Shown here: one piece after another, positions 12,172 through 21,159 of the stretch
Position numbering within the stretch: the stretch's first letter is position 1
Layout: each line of letters opens with the position of its first letter
Origin: a virus
DNA length: 40,853 bases
IMG/VR virus record: IMGVR_UViG_3300046167_000283
Span: 1-40,853 of that record
Strand: one strand, 5' to 3'
Notes under the pieces: generated by a model
The model's input: the letters and a program-made list of their open reading frames with translations, nothing else
Databases searched by the model: none
Told to the model about the DNA's origin: nothing
Translations under genes and position numbers: made by a program

Positions 12172-13119
12172 TTATGAAGTTGTACAGTCGGCAATGATGC
12201 CGTTTGCAGCTTCATTTTTGGCGCAGAGTGTAAGCTCTGTCACAACTTGGCGAGTAGTGTTGTCGCCAGTTTTCGCCAATGCCACGTTCTTCGTGCCGCG
12301 CAAGGAAGCAACTTCCCACATGTTGTCTTGCATGATGAAAACGTCTCTGGAGCGATTTTCACGGCTCGGCATGAATTCTACGCTCCCCCATGGGGTTACA
12401 TAAACTGCCAAGGATTTAACAACGCGCTCGTCGCCAGCTTGTACGCTGGAACGCTGGTTGTTGTTACCAGTGAAGCCCAGAGCTACATTCATTTGGAATG
12501 CAGAAAGGTACACTGTGTCTGGCTTACCGCCAGCAACCCAGATTGACTGCATAACAGTGTCAAAGTTGGCTTGTGAGAAGGCAGCTTGTGTGCCGTCTGT
12601 ACGGGCGTCTGTACCGTCGCCGGTTGGGTCTGCACCGCCGGAACCGGCAACAGTGTTTGTTGTCAACCAAGCTGGAGCGCCAGCAAGTTCACGAGCTGTT
12701 GTGGAGTTACCAGCTGCGCGAGCGTTGTTTGCAAACAAAGCCTTTTCGATGTCCAATTTTTGCTCTTTGGCAATTTTCAAGGTTTGATATGCAATCTCTT
12801 TTGCGCGACCTGCGTTGTCAACATTATCGTCGGAGTCGGATACCACAACCGCATTTTTAAAAATTTGCGTGTAATTTCCGAGCCTTGTGGTCGCTGCGCG
12901 AGCTTCGGCAGTAGTTGCGTCACCCTCAATGTGAGCGTTGGTAGTAGAAGCGCGAAGGCTATCTGTCTGCCACTCTACGAGAGTATTCTTTGCGGCCTTT
13001 TTAGCAGCTTTGCTGTAAAATGGAGTTTCCTCTGGCGAAATGTTGTGGATAACATTGCTGAGGTCTTCACGGATGCCTACGGAATCATAGGTATCAAATG
13101 TGTTGGTTGGCTGTGCCAT
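12172..13119 (-). CDS. Major capsid protein, DUF5309/SU10 type, 315 aa
   Basis: This builds the capsid shell with an HK97-like fold. Family traits are visible: NTFDTYDSVGIREDLSNVI near the N-terminus, NISPEETPFYSKA, LVEWQTDSLRA (about 46-56), HIEGDA, and a central YTQIFKNAVVVSDSD segment. Length and order match DUF5309 capsid proteins (SU10 family). AGGA precedes the ATG. The scaffold gene lies directly upstream and a terminator-like hairpin follows, the usual capsid block order. Confidence 0.93.
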   Translation of the reverse strand: MAQPTNTFDTYDSVGIREDLSNVIHNISPEETPFYSKAAKKAAKNTLVEWQTDSLRASTTNAHIEGDATTAEARAATTRLGNYTQIFKNAVVVSDSDDNVDNAGRAKEIAYQTLKIAKEQKLDIEKALFANNARAAGNSTTARELAGAPAWLTTNTVAGSGGADPTGDGTDARTDGTQAAFSQANFDTVMQSIWVAGGKPDTVYLSAFQMNVALGFTGNNNQRSSVQAGDERVVKSLAVYVTPWGSVEFMPSRENRSRDVFIMQDNMWEVASLRGTKNVALAKTGDNTTRQVVTELTLCAKNEAANGIIADCTTS

Positions 13120-13139
13120 TAGTGTGTCCTTTCAAAGAC

Positions 13140-14126
13140 TTACTGATTTAAGATCAGGCTCAATGCGTCTTCCATAGAGCCAGTTTTCTGCAAGCGCTGT
13201 TGCGCTTTTTTACGAGTTGCAGCGTTACTATCAACACGCTTCTTTGCACCAGCTTTCACCACAGGCCGGGCTTTCTCACCCTTAGACTGCGCCGATTTAC
13301 GCTTTGCCACCAGCTCACGATATTTGCGCGCATCATTTAACGCCCGCACATATCTAGCATCGGTTACAGCCTGCATTTCCTCAGCCGTGAAGCCGTAGGA
13401 AACACCAGTATCAACCAATGCGTTTTTGATTGCTTCGCCCTTTTGAGGGTCGGCTATCTCAGGGATGTGCTGCGTCAACACTTGAGCTTGCTCTTGAAGG
13501 TAGGCTTGATGAGCCTCTTGCTGAGCTTGCACGCGCTGTTTTTGCACATTCTGAAGCTGGAACATATTTTGGTCGTATTGCGTTTTCGCCTCGTCATACT
13601 TGAGCTTTTCTTCCATGTACCCGATTGGGTCACTTTCAAATAGATCGCGTGTTGGCGGGGTTGGAGCTTGCAAACCACCGTTTTGCGTTTGTTGGTGCAA
13701 CTGCAAGAATTGCTGCTGCTGCTGTTGAAAAAGGGCTTTTTCTTGATCAAGTTGCTTTCGCACTTGAGCATTCTCTTGAAGCCCACGTCCAATTGCCGAT
13801 TGTCCCGCGTATCCTTGCTTCAACTGATCCAGTGTCCGTAGCTCTTCTTTGCCGTCAACCTTGACGGTGTAGAGCGCGGTGTCTTCAGTAGCTTCTACTT
13901 GGTCTTCGTCGTCAATTTCGGCACCATCAAGATCATCTTCATCTTGATCTTCGCTGGATGCCTCAACGTCATCTTGCTCTTCGTCTGCAACCTCAACCTC
14001 ATCAGTCTGATCGTCATCAGGCTCAATCATTGCGTCCACAGCCGCGTCAAAATTATTGTCCTCAGAAGTCTCCTCTGAGGGTGCGAGTAGGCTTTCTACT
14101 GCGTCATCTAGGGTAGTCGATTCCAT
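13140..14126 (-). CDS. Scaffold protein, 328 aa
   Basis: The N-terminal 100 residues are strongly acidic (DD/EE-rich), followed by a Gln-rich helical middle (ALFQQQQQQFLQLHQQTQ, about 150-170) that looks like a coiled coil. The C-terminal 50 residues are basic with KKRVDSNAATRKKAQQRLQKT. Acidic arm, coiled coil and basic capsid-binding tail are the scaffold hallmarks. It lies between the portal and capsid genes. A protease domain is not apparent. Confidence 0.85.
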   Translation of the reverse strand: MESTTLDDAVESLLAPSEETSEDNNFDAAVDAMIEPDDDQTDEVEVADEEQDDVEASSEDQDEDDLDGAEIDDEDQVEATEDTALYTVKVDGKEELRTLDQLKQGYAGQSAIGRGLQENAQVRKQLDQEKALFQQQQQQFLQLHQQTQNGGLQAPTPPTRDLFESDPIGYMEEKLKYDEAKTQYDQNMFQLQNVQKQRVQAQQEAHQAYLQEQAQVLTQHIPEIADPQKGEAIKNALVDTGVSYGFTAEEMQAVTDARYVRALNDARKYRELVAKRKSAQSKGEKARPVVKAGAKKRVDSNAATRKKAQQRLQKTGSMEDALSLILNQ

Positions 14127-14131
14127 CGGTG

Positions 14132-14374
14132 CTACGTCCTTTGTTTGCGATCCAAGAGCGTCTCTGCTGCAAGCGCAGCGTCGAGGGTCACTTCGATCTG
14201 GTTAAGCGCACGGATTATCGCGTGCGCCTCTTCACGGGCAGCCACGTCAGCCGCCCCACTGCTCGCAAAAACCTGCATTTGGTTTTCGCGCACACTCTGC
14301 ATAAACTGCTGAAATGCAGTATCGCTCTTCAAACGACGTGCCTCATCGGCCTCTATGCGTATCTCTTTTGTCAT
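14132..14374 (-). CDS. Small helical head-assembly protein, 80 aa
   Basis: A predominantly helical, charged protein (EADEARRLKSDTAFQQFMQSVREN...) sits between portal and scaffold and overlaps the portal stop. A ribosome site (AAGGGACA) precedes it at acceptable spacing. Similar short helical genes occur at this place in phages with this capsid type. The role is unknown, likely head assembly. Confidence 0.68.
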   Translation of the reverse strand: MTKEIRIEADEARRLKSDTAFQQFMQSVRENQMQVFASSGAADVAAREEAHAIIRALNQIEVTLDAALAAETLLDRKQRT

Positions 14375-16455
14375 TGTTGTGGTGTCCCTTGAGCCATGCC
14401 GCCGATCATGCGCAGCTTCTCTTGCTCGGCCTGCACACGGGCAACGTCAACGGCTGTGCCGTATTCGCCATAAATCTTTGCCGCGTCCACCATCAAGTCT
14501 TGCGCCATCTGATCTCGCTTAAGATCGTCATTGGCCGCTGCCTTCTGCATTTCCAGCTGCAACTTGGCCATGTCGGTTTGGACCTTCGCCTGCGCCTTCA
14601 TTTGCTCTGCCTGCAAGAACGCAGCGTTTGGATCAGACGCCTGACCTTGCTGTGCTTGCGCCTGCTGCTGCATCTGCAACATTTGCATTTCAATCTCTGG
14701 TGTGATTGGCGCAAAGTAACGGTCAGCGTTGCGTATGCCAGAAACAGCCAACTGATCCGCCAGCGTGTTGCGAATGTTGGTCAAGCTAACCAAGCCGTTC
14801 ATCGGGCCGTAGTTCTGATAAACCATAGTCTGCATTTGCAGCGCTTGGTTCAACGCCATCGCCTTCTCTTCCTCACGGCCAGTGCCGAGGCCGACGTTAA
14901 TGCTCACGTCCATCGACTGGTCCCAAATTCGCGGATCTACTGGCACAAACGCACCATTCATCCGCATCATCTGCTCTTCGTCAACATTTTTGCTCATCAA
15001 GCGCAGCATAATGCCGAACAAGTCGCGCATACCGTCTGCAAGGTTGCGAACCATAACCTCAACCTGCCCCGCTGCGGCCTGCACAGTGGCCTGCACAGCG
15101 GCCTTTGTGGTTGACTGCATTGCATCAGGGTCTAAGCCCATTGAGGCTCTGGAAACGCCTGTCTTGCTCTCTACGAGGCCATCTAGGTATGTCAGCGCGC
15201 CAAGTGTCTGGCCCGCGGTGAATGGAACGGATAATTCCTGCACAGAACCCGGTGCGCGCATACGCACGATTGCGCCGATTTCGTTGTTGAGTACGTCATC
15301 AATGTTGACTGCACCCTCAACAATGCCGAGGCGTGGGTTGTTTGTCATTGCCACGTTGTCAAGAATTGAGCGCAGGACAGACGTGGCTGCGTCTTGGTCA
15401 TCCATAACAATCTCGGCCAGTGAGCGGCCATAGAATGTGTGTGGCTCTGGGTCCACTTCAAACTTAGCAAACGGCAACTCATCGCATGGCTCAAAGTCAA
15501 GCATTTCATATGACGTGCCGCCGCATATGATCTTGTGCAAAACCGGGATACCAGTGCCATCAACGTCAATGCGCATATACGCCTCTGTCACGGCAACATT
15601 GCGCATGGACGGGTCTTGCTCATCGTCATCAGACGTATCCATGTCATAGCCACGGCGCTCATACATTTCAGCTTCGGTCATGTCTGACCCGCTCTCAAAG
15701 CTATCCAAGTTAAGCACTACGTCTGGGTCAAAGCCCATCGCAATCAAGTCGCCTGCGCGCATGTCAGTGCGGTGAGCTACAACGTAAGCGTCGGCAAGGC
15801 TGCGAGCGTCACGGTTAATAAAGAACTCTTCCGGCGGAACGCTCTCAATGCACAGCTCACCCATTTCCTTCTGGCGGCTTAGTTTAACGCTGTGAATAGG
15901 CAGCTCAACTTCCATGCCCATCGGGTCAATCTCAATGGTCATTTCGGCAGTATGCTCAAGCACAGTCACGCTATCGTCTTCAATGAGATATGTGTATTCA
16001 TCGTCAGATAGGTCGGTGAACGTGTAAATCTCCGCCTCTGGATATGTCATCCAATATGCCTTCACGATACCTTGCTTTTTAACCAGCGCATCTTGGAAGG
16101 CGTCATTCATCACGCGGTAGCCGTTTAGACGGGTAAACTCATGGTGCATGAACTCAGTGGCTTGCTCGGCCATTGCCACGTCTTCTGGGCCGTGAGGCAC
16201 AAACTCAACGGGTTTGGCTGTGCTGAGGAATATGCGCATCAGGCTTGGCTTAACGGAACGTACAGTATCCCGTACCTTTGTGGCTACAACCTTGCTGCGG
16301 CCATCCTCGTAACCAAGGTCAACCTCGCCATCGTAGTAGCGCTGAGCTTTGATCCGATCATCGCTGATCTCGCCCTCAACAAAGTCCACCGCGTCCGATA
16401 TTGCGTCTTGGACAATGCCCTCAATTTCGCTGCGTGATTTTGGTTTAAGTTCCAT
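14371..16455 (-). CDS. Portal protein, P22/SU10 type, 694 aa
   Basis: This forms the dodecameric ring through which DNA enters and leaves. The N-terminal segment DGEVDLGYEDGRSKVVATKVRDTVRSVKPSLMRIF (split here for readability around residues 48-76) with VKKQGIVKAYWM matches P22-like portal proteins, and EFFINRDARSL is also typical. The C-terminal 120 residues are Gln/Met/Ala-rich and helical, fitting the barrel. AAGGA lies before the ATG. It is separated from the terminase by the whole tail and ejection block, an unusual order. Confidence 0.9.
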   Translation of the reverse strand: MELKPKSRSEIEGIVQDAISDAVDFVEGEISDDRIKAQRYYDGEVDLGYEDGRSKVVATKVRDTVRSVKPSLMRIFLSTAKPVEFVPHGPEDVAMAEQATEFMHHEFTRLNGYRVMNDAFQDALVKKQGIVKAYWMTYPEAEIYTFTDLSDDEYTYLIEDDSVTVLEHTAEMTIEIDPMGMEVELPIHSVKLSRQKEMGELCIESVPPEEFFINRDARSLADAYVVAHRTDMRAGDLIAMGFDPDVVLNLDSFESGSDMTEAEMYERRGYDMDTSDDDEQDPSMRNVAVTEAYMRIDVDGTGIPVLHKIICGGTSYEMLDFEPCDELPFAKFEVDPEPHTFYGRSLAEIVMDDQDAATSVLRSILDNVAMTNNPRLGIVEGAVNIDDVLNNEIGAIVRMRAPGSVQELSVPFTAGQTLGALTYLDGLVESKTGVSRASMGLDPDAMQSTTKAAVQATVQAAAGQVEVMVRNLADGMRDLFGIMLRLMSKNVDEEQMMRMNGAFVPVDPRIWDQSMDVSINVGLGTGREEEKAMALNQALQMQTMVYQNYGPMNGLVSLTNIRNTLADQLAVSGIRNADRYFAPITPEIEMQMLQMQQQAQAQQGQASDPNAAFLQAEQMKAQAKVQTDMAKLQLEMQKAAANDDLKRDQMAQDLMVDAAKIYGEYGTAVDVARVQAEQEKLRMIGGMAQGTPQQ

Positions 16456-16467
16456 TAATCGTGTCCT

Positions 16468-18519
16468 TTATTCACTACCGCCAGCGAGAAGCCCGCTCAT
16501 GCCGCCAATCGCTCCAGAATAAAACTCTGGACGCTGGATCATTCGCCGCCGCATAGCTTCATCTATCTCTTGTTGACCAAGCAACCCACCGAACATCTGC
16601 CTTTGCTTCGCAGCATCAGGCTCAAATAGCATCCGCGACATTGCCGTAGCGCTCTTCTCGTTCATGCCCTGCAATCTGGAAGCAATTTGAGAACCTGCCG
16701 CCATCGCCGCTCCGGGGATGTTCCCCATGCCAAGCTGCGATCCGACGCTGAAAACTGAGCTTGCGTCAATGTCAGCGTCTCTTCCTTGCATTAATTTTTC
16801 AGCGGTGTCAGACCCGCCAAATACCTTGCGCTGCGTTCTCATTTTGTCGGCCTGTATTTTCATCATCCGCTCAAAGCGGTCAAACTGATTGGCGTCATCA
16901 AAGGCCAGCCGAAGGGCCGCGCGTCGGCGGGGAGTGCCAAAAATTGTCTTAACAAAGTCTGTTGCATCTCCAGTTTTAGATGCCAACTCTTCAACTTGGC
17001 TAATCAAGCCGACGCGGAGAGATTGCTTCTCAGCGTTGGTCATTGCGCCCACTGATTTAGCAAGGCGCTCCTCTGGCGTTTTGTTGAAGTCAAAACCAAT
17101 GTCATAGGCACGCTTCATTTTGGCCTTGTCTGCGAATTGTGCGTTTGCCACTTTGTATGCGTCGTTTTGATTAACAATCTCCGCGTTCCAAGAGTTCTTC
17201 AACTTAGTTAATGCGCGCCCGCGTGGAGTTACCTTGCCTGTAAGCGCGTCAGTCTCAGAGTCAATTAATACATCTAGCCCCTTTTTGATATTGTGCGCCA
17301 CCTCTGTTGGCATAAAAACACGCTGTCCGGGTATCATTTGCTCGTCAAAGAACTTGCTCAAGTCTTTCGGCATGGATGAAATATCAATGTCTGGGTCAAT
17401 GTCTGCAAGCTCAACCGCTTTACTGTAGGCGTCCTTAACCACTTTGCTCTTTGCCATGTTTTGAAACGGCGCTGCGTTCAGTTCAACCTCATATGCCGCA
17501 CGGTAAGCGGGCCTAGCCTCTGCCTCAACTTTTTGCGCAAGATCGTCAAGATACGCCAAGCCGGTGTCGCCTTGTACGCCAGCCATTTCTGAAGCGCGCG
17601 AAGATATTTGCTCCGCCTGACCCGCCTGACGCTCGGCAAATTGCTCAAAAACACCTTGCCGACCAGCACTCGGAGTGGCCTGAGCGCGCCAAGCCGCTCC
17701 GCGTAAATTTTCGCCTAAATCAGCTGGTGTAATATCCTCAACCCCAAGTCTTCGAGCCTCATCAAGTCGGCGCATCGCATCTCTTGGCGTCATACCTTCG
17801 CGCTCAAGCGCTTCAAGCATTTTGCGTTGAGAAAAGGTTTGTGCGCGCTTTTCACCGCCAACGCCCAGCGCGTCCATAGCCCTCCGACCGACTTGGCCAA
17901 TCTTCTGACCAGCTACCGGGACCGCCGCGCCAAGGGTTCCGCCGAGTGCTGCGCCAGTGGCAGCAGTTTTTGCTCGCTCAGTAAAGCCACCTTCGCCAGC
18001 TCCAAACCCTGCAATTCCGCCCTCAACTGCGCCAACTTTTGCGGCGCGTGCAAGGGTCGGCGCAAGTCTGGCTGCCGTGGAAGCGCCGACGGCGGCTGTG
18101 CCAGTGCCAGCTGTCAATACACCCCCGGCAACGGCTGGAAGTACCGCACCACCCATTTCGTAAGCCATCGCTTCCAAAGGGTTTTCTGTGCGATAGCTTT
18201 CTAGTTTCTTGCGAACAATGTCTAGTCGCTCTTTGTAGTCTTGGCCTTCCGAAAGACCTAACGCTGACCCTAATGCCGAAAGCGGGTTGCGAATTGCGGC
18301 CTCAAGCTCATCAGCGAAACCAAGAGTTAAGCCTTGAGCAACAGACCTCAGTCTTTGCTTTTCCGCTGGCTGGGCTTCAGCGGGCGCGGAACTCGACACA
18401 GACCCGGCCTCAACCTGACTTCTAATTTGCTCAACAAAAGCGTTTTGCTCGGCAGGCGTTAAATTTGCAAATTCGTCGTCAACTTCAACTTCGCCAATTC
18501 CGTCGATTTCAATAAACAT
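16468..18519 (-). CDS. Large internal/DNA-ejection-like virion protein, 683 aa
   Basis: The product is probably a virion protein injected with the DNA. It has a small folded N-terminus (MFIEIDGIGEVEVDDEF), then Gly/Ala-rich hydrophobic helices (about 105-205: AYEMGGAVLPAVAGGVLTAGTGTAAVG, GALGGTLGAAVPV) that could span a membrane. A long charged helical body and a Gly/Ala-rich C-terminus follow. Length, composition and position beside the lysozyme-domain protein and the portal fit podoviral ejection proteins. The start overlaps the upstream stop (TAATG). Confidence 0.72.
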   Translation of the reverse strand: MFIEIDGIGEVEVDDEFANLTPAEQNAFVEQIRSQVEAGSVSSSAPAEAQPAEKQRLRSVAQGLTLGFADELEAAIRNPLSALGSALGLSEGQDYKERLDIVRKKLESYRTENPLEAMAYEMGGAVLPAVAGGVLTAGTGTAAVGASTAARLAPTLARAAKVGAVEGGIAGFGAGEGGFTERAKTAATGAALGGTLGAAVPVAGQKIGQVGRRAMDALGVGGEKRAQTFSQRKMLEALEREGMTPRDAMRRLDEARRLGVEDITPADLGENLRGAAWRAQATPSAGRQGVFEQFAERQAGQAEQISSRASEMAGVQGDTGLAYLDDLAQKVEAEARPAYRAAYEVELNAAPFQNMAKSKVVKDAYSKAVELADIDPDIDISSMPKDLSKFFDEQMIPGQRVFMPTEVAHNIKKGLDVLIDSETDALTGKVTPRGRALTKLKNSWNAEIVNQNDAYKVANAQFADKAKMKRAYDIGFDFNKTPEERLAKSVGAMTNAEKQSLRVGLISQVEELASKTGDATDFVKTIFGTPRRRAALRLAFDDANQFDRFERMMKIQADKMRTQRKVFGGSDTAEKLMQGRDADIDASSVFSVGSQLGMGNIPGAAMAAGSQIASRLQGMNEKSATAMSRMLFEPDAAKQRQMFGGLLGQQEIDEAMRRRMIQRPEFYSGAIGGMSGLLAGGSE

Positions 18520-20210
18520 TATTTAATCCTCCAGCCAAGGTCGGGAGACGCCGCTGGTGCGGGTACATCTACCCCCGAAACCTTAAATCTCTCCCTGCGG
18601 CGAATAATGGCTGCCTCCCTTGCAGACCTTGCCCTCTGATTTATCTTTAAAAGCTCTTGAATGGCGGCGTATGCAGTGGCCTCGGTCTTAGCGCGTCCAA
18701 GCTCGTTGGCAGCGCGCTGCGCATCGCCCTCTGTCTGCACGCCTTTATTAAGGCGCAGGCTTTCGTTGATAAGCCTAGTCTTGAACCTATCAAATTCCTC
18801 TCGCGCTTTTGCGGTCTCAACTGCGCCTTTACCTCCAACGCCAATTGAGCCAAATGCTCCTTCTATAAATCCGCCCAAGCCTATGTTTAATGGGCCAGTA
18901 AATTCGCCAGTTTCGGCGTTGTATCCGAAGTCATCAACAATCCCGCCAATATCTTGAATGATATTGTCTAATGAAGATATTGCTTCAAAATCCGCCTCCT
19001 CAGCTTTTCGTGCGTCGGATGGCAGTCCAGCGGCAGTGCGCTGCTGTTCCAGCTCTGCCTGACGTATTCTTTGCTCTGCTGCAACAACGTCTTCGTTTAC
19101 TGTTATTACTGGCTCGCCAGACCTGCCTTCTGGATAAGTGACTGTATATTTGCCCCCTCCCATAACCTCGCTTGGTGGCTTCATTGCTTGGGCAGCAATC
19201 TGCTGCCCCATCGCCGTTGGAGACATTTCAGTTAAAATTGCCATCGCCTCCTGCATATTCCCTGCCCGGAACGCATCGCCCGCCGACTTGGCCATTGCTT
19301 GCATTCTACTGTCACTAGAAATCTTCAAGGCTTCGGATGGGGATAAAAAACCTTCCCGCAATAACGCAGCGGCGTCTGGAGATATTTTCTCTAAATAGTC
19401 TGCGGTCTTATTCCGCTTTTCAGCCGCAACCCGTTGCGCACCGCGCTTCTCAATTGCTGCACCGCCGCGTAAATCGCTTTTGATTAGCGGATCAAGTGCA
19501 ACGGCAAACTGCTCTAACCCTGTCAGCCCGGTATTAGGGTCAACAGCCATTGCCTTGTCTTTCACAGTTGACAGAAGCCCTCGCATCCCGCCCTGCTGAG
19601 GCGCTGGTTGCCGCATGTTTGGCGCGTTGTAAGTCTGCTCGCCGCCCATCATATATGGAGGCTTATTAGAAATGGCCATGTCTTGACCCCCTTGATTGCT
19701 TGTAAGTAAACCGCCACTGGCAGTGGTTGCTGGAAGTGACGTAATGTCAGCTACGTCAACGCCTGCAAAATCGGCCAAATCTTCCATCCGGCTACCGCGC
19801 CATTGCGCAATGCCATATGTACCTTTACCGCCTGCAAGTGTGTTGCGAGCGTCTGGGTTCATGTCTTGATAACTCTCAGCCATCAATCGGCCAGTGATGC
19901 CAGCGGCCTGCTGCGGAGTGAGACCCTTCTGTGTGAGGTAACCGTAAGCAAACTTTGCGTTGGGCGAGATCACACCGGGGTTGGACGTACCATCGTGCAT
20001 TGCCGCGTAAACGCTGTTGGCGTAGCCCCGAGCCTTTTCATCACCAGCGCCGCCAGAGCGCTCATAGTATTTATCCCACAGCGTTGCATAGTCTTCTGGC
20101 GTTGAAGCGTTAGCCGTAAGAAACTTGCCAAAACCGGGAAGCTCCTTTCCCTGAACTTCATTCCAGAGAAAATCCATTTGCGTTGAAAGAGGGATAAAAC
20201 CTTGCGGCAT
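18519..20210 (-). CDS. Ejection protein with a phage lysozyme domain, possibly permuted, 563 aa
   Basis: The N-terminal 150 residues carry halves of the phage tail-lysozyme domain (PF18013 type) in swapped order. MDFLWNEVQGKEL...DKYYERSGG (residues 12-54) corresponds to the usual C-terminal half, and AYGYLTQKGLTPQQAAGITG, LMAESYQDMNPDA and GTYGIAQWRG (about 87-140) to the usual N-terminal half with the catalytic Glu. The rest is helical with Gly-rich linkers. It should locally cut peptidoglycan during DNA entry. The upstream gene does not supply the missing half. It starts overlapping the upstream stop (TAATG). Confidence 0.75.
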   Translation of the reverse strand: MPQGFIPLSTQMDFLWNEVQGKELPGFGKFLTANASTPEDYATLWDKYYERSGGAGDEKARGYANSVYAAMHDGTSNPGVISPNAKFAYGYLTQKGLTPQQAAGITGRLMAESYQDMNPDARNTLAGGKGTYGIAQWRGSRMEDLADFAGVDVADITSLPATTASGGLLTSNQGGQDMAISNKPPYMMGGEQTYNAPNMRQPAPQQGGMRGLLSTVKDKAMAVDPNTGLTGLEQFAVALDPLIKSDLRGGAAIEKRGAQRVAAEKRNKTADYLEKISPDAAALLREGFLSPSEALKISSDSRMQAMAKSAGDAFRAGNMQEAMAILTEMSPTAMGQQIAAQAMKPPSEVMGGGKYTVTYPEGRSGEPVITVNEDVVAAEQRIRQAELEQQRTAAGLPSDARKAEEADFEAISSLDNIIQDIGGIVDDFGYNAETGEFTGPLNIGLGGFIEGAFGSIGVGGKGAVETAKAREEFDRFKTRLINESLRLNKGVQTEGDAQRAANELGRAKTEATAYAAIQELLKINQRARSAREAAIIRRRERFKVSGVDVPAPAASPDLGWRIK

Positions 20211-21158
20211 TACTTATACCCCATTGCCTTGCGCTTGGCGTCCATAAACGGGCGAATAACAAGTTTAAGAGCTGGGACTTTTGCCACAACTTTTGCCACA
20301 TTTTCGCCATATTTGCTGTACGCTTTGTAAAACCAGTTTGGTGAATAACCAATAACCCACTCGCGGAATTGTAGCCACTTTGGATCGTCCTCGCCGTAAA
20401 CTTCACGGGCAACCCAGCATATTTTTGATAGCGTTGAATAGAGATTTGCTGCCGCTTGGACGTTGCCAAACAGACCTTGATTTTCAGTTTCAGTAGTAGA
20501 CTGAGGAACTGTTGCCGCGCCCAAGCGCCGCCAAAGGCGCTGACAAGGATTGCATGGGTGATGCGGTGTAGCCAGCGTACTGCCCCTTTGCTGCATCAAT
20601 GAGCGCCTGCTGCATACCCTGCTGCAATAGACCTTGCTGAAGCTGGTTCTGCTGAATTGTTTGGCCTGTGCTAAACGCCTGCTGACCAAGCTGACCCATC
20701 TGAGACGCTGCGCCAAGCCGGGCCTGACGGTCTGCCATAGCGGCCTGCAATGCCTGACTGTAGTTTTGCTGACGTTGCTGCGCTGCAATATCGCCTGCCA
20801 TGCGGCCATACTCGCCAGCCATACACGCCCTCGGCAACTGCCCTGACGTGACCCGCCAAACGCATTGGCTGCTGTTGCTTGAGCGCCGAGCTGATTTGAC
20901 GCCATCTGCTGTTGACGCGCAATGTCTTGCTGCGTCCGATCAATGACTGCGCTCGTGTATGGGTTGGCATACGCGCCGACTTGCAGTGGAGCCTGCATTG
21001 CGCGCTGAGTGCCGCCGATTGCGCCCTTGCAAAGCTCCGGCAGAGGCTTGGTTTACGTTGAAGCCTTGCTGCGGAGCCATTGCGGCTGGCTGATATGTTG
21101 CATTAGGCTGTGCAGTAGGCTGCGATGCCATTGTTGGTGCTGGAGCTGGTCCTGCCAT
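20210..21158 (-). pseudogene. Frameshifted tail/ejection protein (about 314 aa if repaired)
   Basis: The gene starts at ATG 21158 with GAGGG upstream. The open frame switches four times: near 21024-21026 (CCC), 20841-20843 (CCC), about 20816-20820, and 20520-20522 (CCC). Each change is a one-base insertion, and removing the four gives exactly 315 codons. The restored protein is Gln/Ala-rich and helical (AQQRQQNYSQALQAAMADRQ; LQQGLLQQGMQQALI), ending in a basic segment with REWVIGYSPNWFYKAY. Proteins like this accompany podoviral ejection proteins. Sequence error is the favoured cause, but a broken gene cannot be ruled out. Confidence 0.72.
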
Positions 21159-21159
21159 T

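Noticed and set aside
20490-20837. Separate 115-aa Gln-rich protein
   Set aside because: It is the middle frame of the frameshifted gene 20210-21158. Removing single bases joins it to both neighbours with an exact codon count.
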